NCBI GenBank assembly: GCA_022842565.1
Contig: JALHPH010000075.1
Span: forward strand, 1 to 7,507
DNA from: Fimbriimonadaceae bacterium
GTDB taxonomy: Bacteria > Armatimonadota > Fimbriimonadia > Fimbriimonadales > Fimbriimonadaceae
Direction: 5' to 3'
Length of the DNA stretch: 7,507 bases
The number at the start of each line of letters is the position of its first letter. Positions within the stretch are counted from its first letter, which is position 1. A model generated the notes under the pieces. That model was not told the DNA's origin, made no database searches, and saw only the letters and a program-made list of their open reading frames with translations. Positions 5,097-7,507 of the stretch are shown here, one piece after another. The translations under genes and the position numbers were made by a program.

Positions 5097-7507
5097 TTAT
5101 CGGCTTTCTAGTACAGCAATACGCTGGGTCGCTTTCTCGATTCGCTCTTGAAGCTCCACGACCGATTGCCGCATTTTCTCGATGACTTCCGGCTTCGCGC
5201 GGTCGATGAACTGCGAATCACCCAGTCGCTCGTTTGCTTTCGCCAGCTCAGACTCGCACTTCACCACCTCTTTCCGATTTTTATCGATTAATTTGTCCTT
5301 GTCAATCGACTCGGTGAGCAGGTGGAATTCGACCCCCTGCGCAAATCCGCTAACAAAACCGGATTCCGGTTTGCCAACAACGAGCTCTTCGAACCACGCT
5401 TGCGATCGCAAAATCGCCTCGCCACCCTCTAAATCACCCTCAATATATAGGCGCGAAATGGTTTTTCGAGGATCGATTTCCAGGTCCGCGCGTAGTGCAC
5501 GGGCGGCCCGTACGATGTCGAACCACCGTTCCACGCGCTGCGCAGCAGCGGGGTCCAGATAATGCTTCACGTGAAGCGGCCAGTCGGTCGCCATGATAAA
5601 TCGCTGCTTTTCAATGAGCGGCAGGTTCATGAAGACCTCTTCCGTGATGAAGGGCATGATGGGGTGCAGCATCTTCAGGAAGACCTCGAAACACTCCAGC
5701 AGTACCCAAAGGCATGCGTCTCGCTGCTCAGGGTCGTTCAGCCGCGGCTTGGCGACTTCCAACATCCAGTCGCAGTAGTCCGACCAAAAGAAAGTAGTCA
5801 ACGCGTGCGAGGCGGACATAATGTCGTAACCATCATAGGCCTTTCGGGTGGCCACTTCGGTTTCGGCCAATCGATGGAGTATCCAGCGGTCTTCTGGCTG
5901 GAACTCGTCCGGGCGCTGTGGAGGCGTATTGCCTGCGTTCATCAGCACAAATCGCGCGGCATTCCAGATTTTATTGCAGAAATTCCGGGCTTCTTCCACC
6001 CGTTTTTCGCTATAAATGATGGTCTGGTTCATGCCGGCTTGGCTAAGCAGGGTGTAGCGCAGGCTATCAGCTCCGACGGTGTTGATCACGGGCTCGGGAT
6101 CGACGCCCGTGCCGAGGCTCTTGCTCATCCGCTCCTTCTTTTCGTTCAGCACGGTCGCATGGATATAGACCTCCTTAAACGGGATTTCTTGCTTCAGATC
6201 GAGGCTCATCATGGCCATTCGAGCGACCCAAAGGTAGATAATGCCGACATCGGTGACGAGCACATCGGTGGGGTAGTGGTCGAACTCCTTTTGCGGCCAT
6301 CCGAGCACCGCGAATGGCCAAAGCCCGCTGCTGAACCAGGTGTCCAGGACATCTTTATCCTGCTCAATAATCGGTTCGTCTCCGGCCAGGGCTTGCGCAG
6401 CCTCCCAGCTGGTGGCGGCATACGGGGTGCCCTCGGCTGTGTAGTAAACGGGAATCCGGTGACCCCACCATAGCTGCCGAGAAATACACCAATCTCGAAT
6501 ATTTTCGAGCCAGTCGAGAAGAACCTTGTCTTTATTTTCCGGAATAAGGGTGATGCGACCGTCGTTCACCGCTTCGTAGGCGGCTTTAGCCAGTTCTGTT
6601 TGGCGAACGAACCATTGCTCGCTCAACAAAGGCTCGATGACTTCCTTGCTGCGATCACTCAGGATGATTGGGATGGCGTGGTCGCGGATTTCAACAAGTT
6701 GTCCACTGGCTTCCAGGTCGGCAACAATCCTCTTTCTGGCTTCGTAGCGGTTCAGGCCTTGGTAGGGACCCTCGAAACAGACATTCGCCGACTCATCGAG
6801 CACGACGATGGGCTCCAGTTGATGCCGAACTCCGATTTCGAAGTCATTTGGATCGTGCGCCGGGGTGACTTTCACTGCGCCCGACCCAAATTCAGGATCG
6901 GGGTACAAATCGGCAACGATAGGAATGCGTCGAGCGACCAGCGGAACGATGACGTCCTTGCCGACCATAGCCGTATAGCGCTCGTCGGATGGGTGAACGG
7001 CCACGGCCACATCTCCAAGCATTGTTTCCGGTCTGGTGGTGGCAATGTGCACCTCTCCCGAACCATCGGCGAAGGGATAGCGAATCACATAGAGCTTGCC
7101 ATTGATGGTCTTGCGCTCGGTTTCAATGTCGCTGACACTGGTGTGCAGCACGGGATCCCAGTTCACGATGCGCTTGCCACGATAAATGAGGCCGCGGTTA
7201 AACCAGTCAATAAACGTCGTCAGGACCGCTTCAACGTAGTCCTCATCGAGGGTAAATCGGGTTGCATTCCAGTCAAAAGCGCACCCGAGGGCCTTAAACC
7301 CCTTCAAAATTGCGTCGCCGCTCTCTTTTCGCCACTCCCAAACGTGCTCCACGAACTCGTCACGCGTGAGCGAGGACGGCTGGACTCCCTTCGCGATGAG
7401 CTGTTTGCTCACAACACTTTGGGTTGCGATCCCGGCGTGGTCTTGCCCCGGGATAATCTGAACATTGAATCCCCGGAGCCGCTTATACCTTCCGATTAAA
7501 TCCTGGA
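5097..7507 (-). CDS. valS: Valyl-tRNA synthetase, 5' end (N-terminus) truncated by window edge
   Basis: This cytosolic class I synthetase charges tRNA-Val and hydrolyses mischarged threonyl-tRNA. I read 802 residues, the frame continuing upstream of the GTG at 7412 to the right edge; that GTG is internal, not the start. The visible part begins QDLIGRYKRLRGFNVQ and then has PGQDHAGIATQ (7419-7451), which in ValS lies just after the HIGH motif, so roughly the first 50-80 residues are outside. The editing (CP1) domain shows HIATTRPETMLGD and TPAHDPNDFEIGVRH. The catalytic core continues with RDWCISRQLWWGHRIP, LDTWFSSGLWPF and the KMSKS loop as ERMSKSLG (about 6114-6134). RNFCNKIWNAARFVL and RWILHRLAETE begin the anticodon-binding domain. 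The last 70 residues, rich in K, E and Q, form the C-terminal coiled-coil tRNA arm. It converges on comEC with one base between stop codons. Confidence 0.98.
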   Translation of the reverse strand, partial: QDLIGRYKRLRGFNVQIIPGQDHAGIATQSVVSKQLIAKGVQPSSLTRDEFVEHVWEWRKESGDAILKGFKALGCAFDWNATRFTLDEDYVEAVLTTFIDWFNRGLIYRGKRIVNWDPVLHTSVSDIETERKTINGKLYVIRYPFADGSGEVHIATTRPETMLGDVAVAVHPSDERYTAMVGKDVIVPLVARRIPIVADLYPDPEFGSGAVKVTPAHDPNDFEIGVRHQLEPIVVLDESANVCFEGPYQGLNRYEARKRIVADLEASGQLVEIRDHAIPIILSDRSKEVIEPLLSEQWFVRQTELAKAAYEAVNDGRITLIPENKDKVLLDWLENIRDWCISRQLWWGHRIPVYYTAEGTPYAATSWEAAQALAGDEPIIEQDKDVLDTWFSSGLWPFAVLGWPQKEFDHYPTDVLVTDVGIIYLWVARMAMMSLDLKQEIPFKEVYIHATVLNEKKERMSKSLGTGVDPEPVINTVGADSLRYTLLSQAGMNQTIIYSEKRVEEARNFCNKIWNAARFVLMNAGNTPPQRPDEFQPEDRWILHRLAETEVATRKAYDGYDIMSASHALTTFFWSDYCDWMLEVAKPRLNDPEQRDACLWVLLECFEVFLKMLHPIMPFITEEVFMNLPLIEKQRFIMATDWPLHVKHYLDPAAAQRVERWFDIVRAARALRADLEIDPRKTISRLYIEGDLEGGEAILRSQAWFEELVVGKPESGFVSGFAQGVEFHLLTESIDKDKLIDKNRKEVVKCESELAKANERLGDSQFIDRAKPEVIEKMRQSVVELQERIEKATQRIAVLESR

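Noticed and set aside
6117..6131. RMSKS in place of KMSKS in ValS as a sign of a defective enzyme
   Set aside because: Lysine to arginine at the first position is a conservative variant seen in class I synthetases, and the rest of the catalytic and editing motifs are intact.
5562..7499. Two long plus-strand open frames (5562-6473, 303 codons; 6600-7499, 299 codons)
   Set aside because: Both lie antisense to valS, whose protein is strongly conserved throughout. Their translations show no recognisable domain and reflect codon bias of the opposite strand.

Overview
The window is an ordinary bacterial chromosome segment of moderately high GC, carrying five protein-coding genes. Two of them run off the window edges. 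There are no RNA genes, mobile elements or CRISPR arrays that I can see. The gene set (a DUF58 protein, an RDD membrane protein, RecF, a DUF721 protein, ComEC and valyl-tRNA synthetase) is entirely core or housekeeping. The sequence alone does not fix the phylum. The DUF58/RDD pairing is widespread, and recF is followed by DUF721 and comEC rather than lying beside dnaN and gyrB, so the usual dnaA-dnaN-recF-gyrB cluster is rearranged or dispersed in this organism.

Layout. From 1 to 1294 on the minus strand is a nearly complete DUF58 protein, whose last few codons lie beyond the left edge. Only 14 bases from its start codon, an RDD membrane protein begins on the plus strand (1309-2067). The stretch 2068-2292 is non-coding. 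It holds a cluster of DnaA-box-like 9-mers, an imperfect inverted repeat and an AT-rich tract just before recF. A compact plus-strand operon follows: recF (2293-3384), a DUF721 gene that probably starts at a TTG overlapping the recF stop (3381-3677), and comEC (3686-5095). Converging on it, with a single base between the stop codons, is valS on the minus strand (5097-7507). Its N-terminus, with the HIGH motif, lies beyond the right edge.

How the genes fit together. RecF loads the recombination machinery at gapped DNA, DUF721 proteins are common RecF neighbours of uncertain, probably DNA-related, function, and ComEC is the inner-membrane channel for single-stranded DNA during transformation. 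The operon therefore links DNA uptake to recombination and repair. DUF58 and RDD proteins commonly sit near MoxR-type AAA ATPases and SpoIIM-like membrane proteins. Those partners, if present, would lie to the left of this window. ValS is an unrelated translation gene.

The most interesting non-gene signal is the DnaA-box-like cluster upstream of recF, which could be a replication origin or a DnaA-responsive promoter. I found no convincing previously undescribed system.
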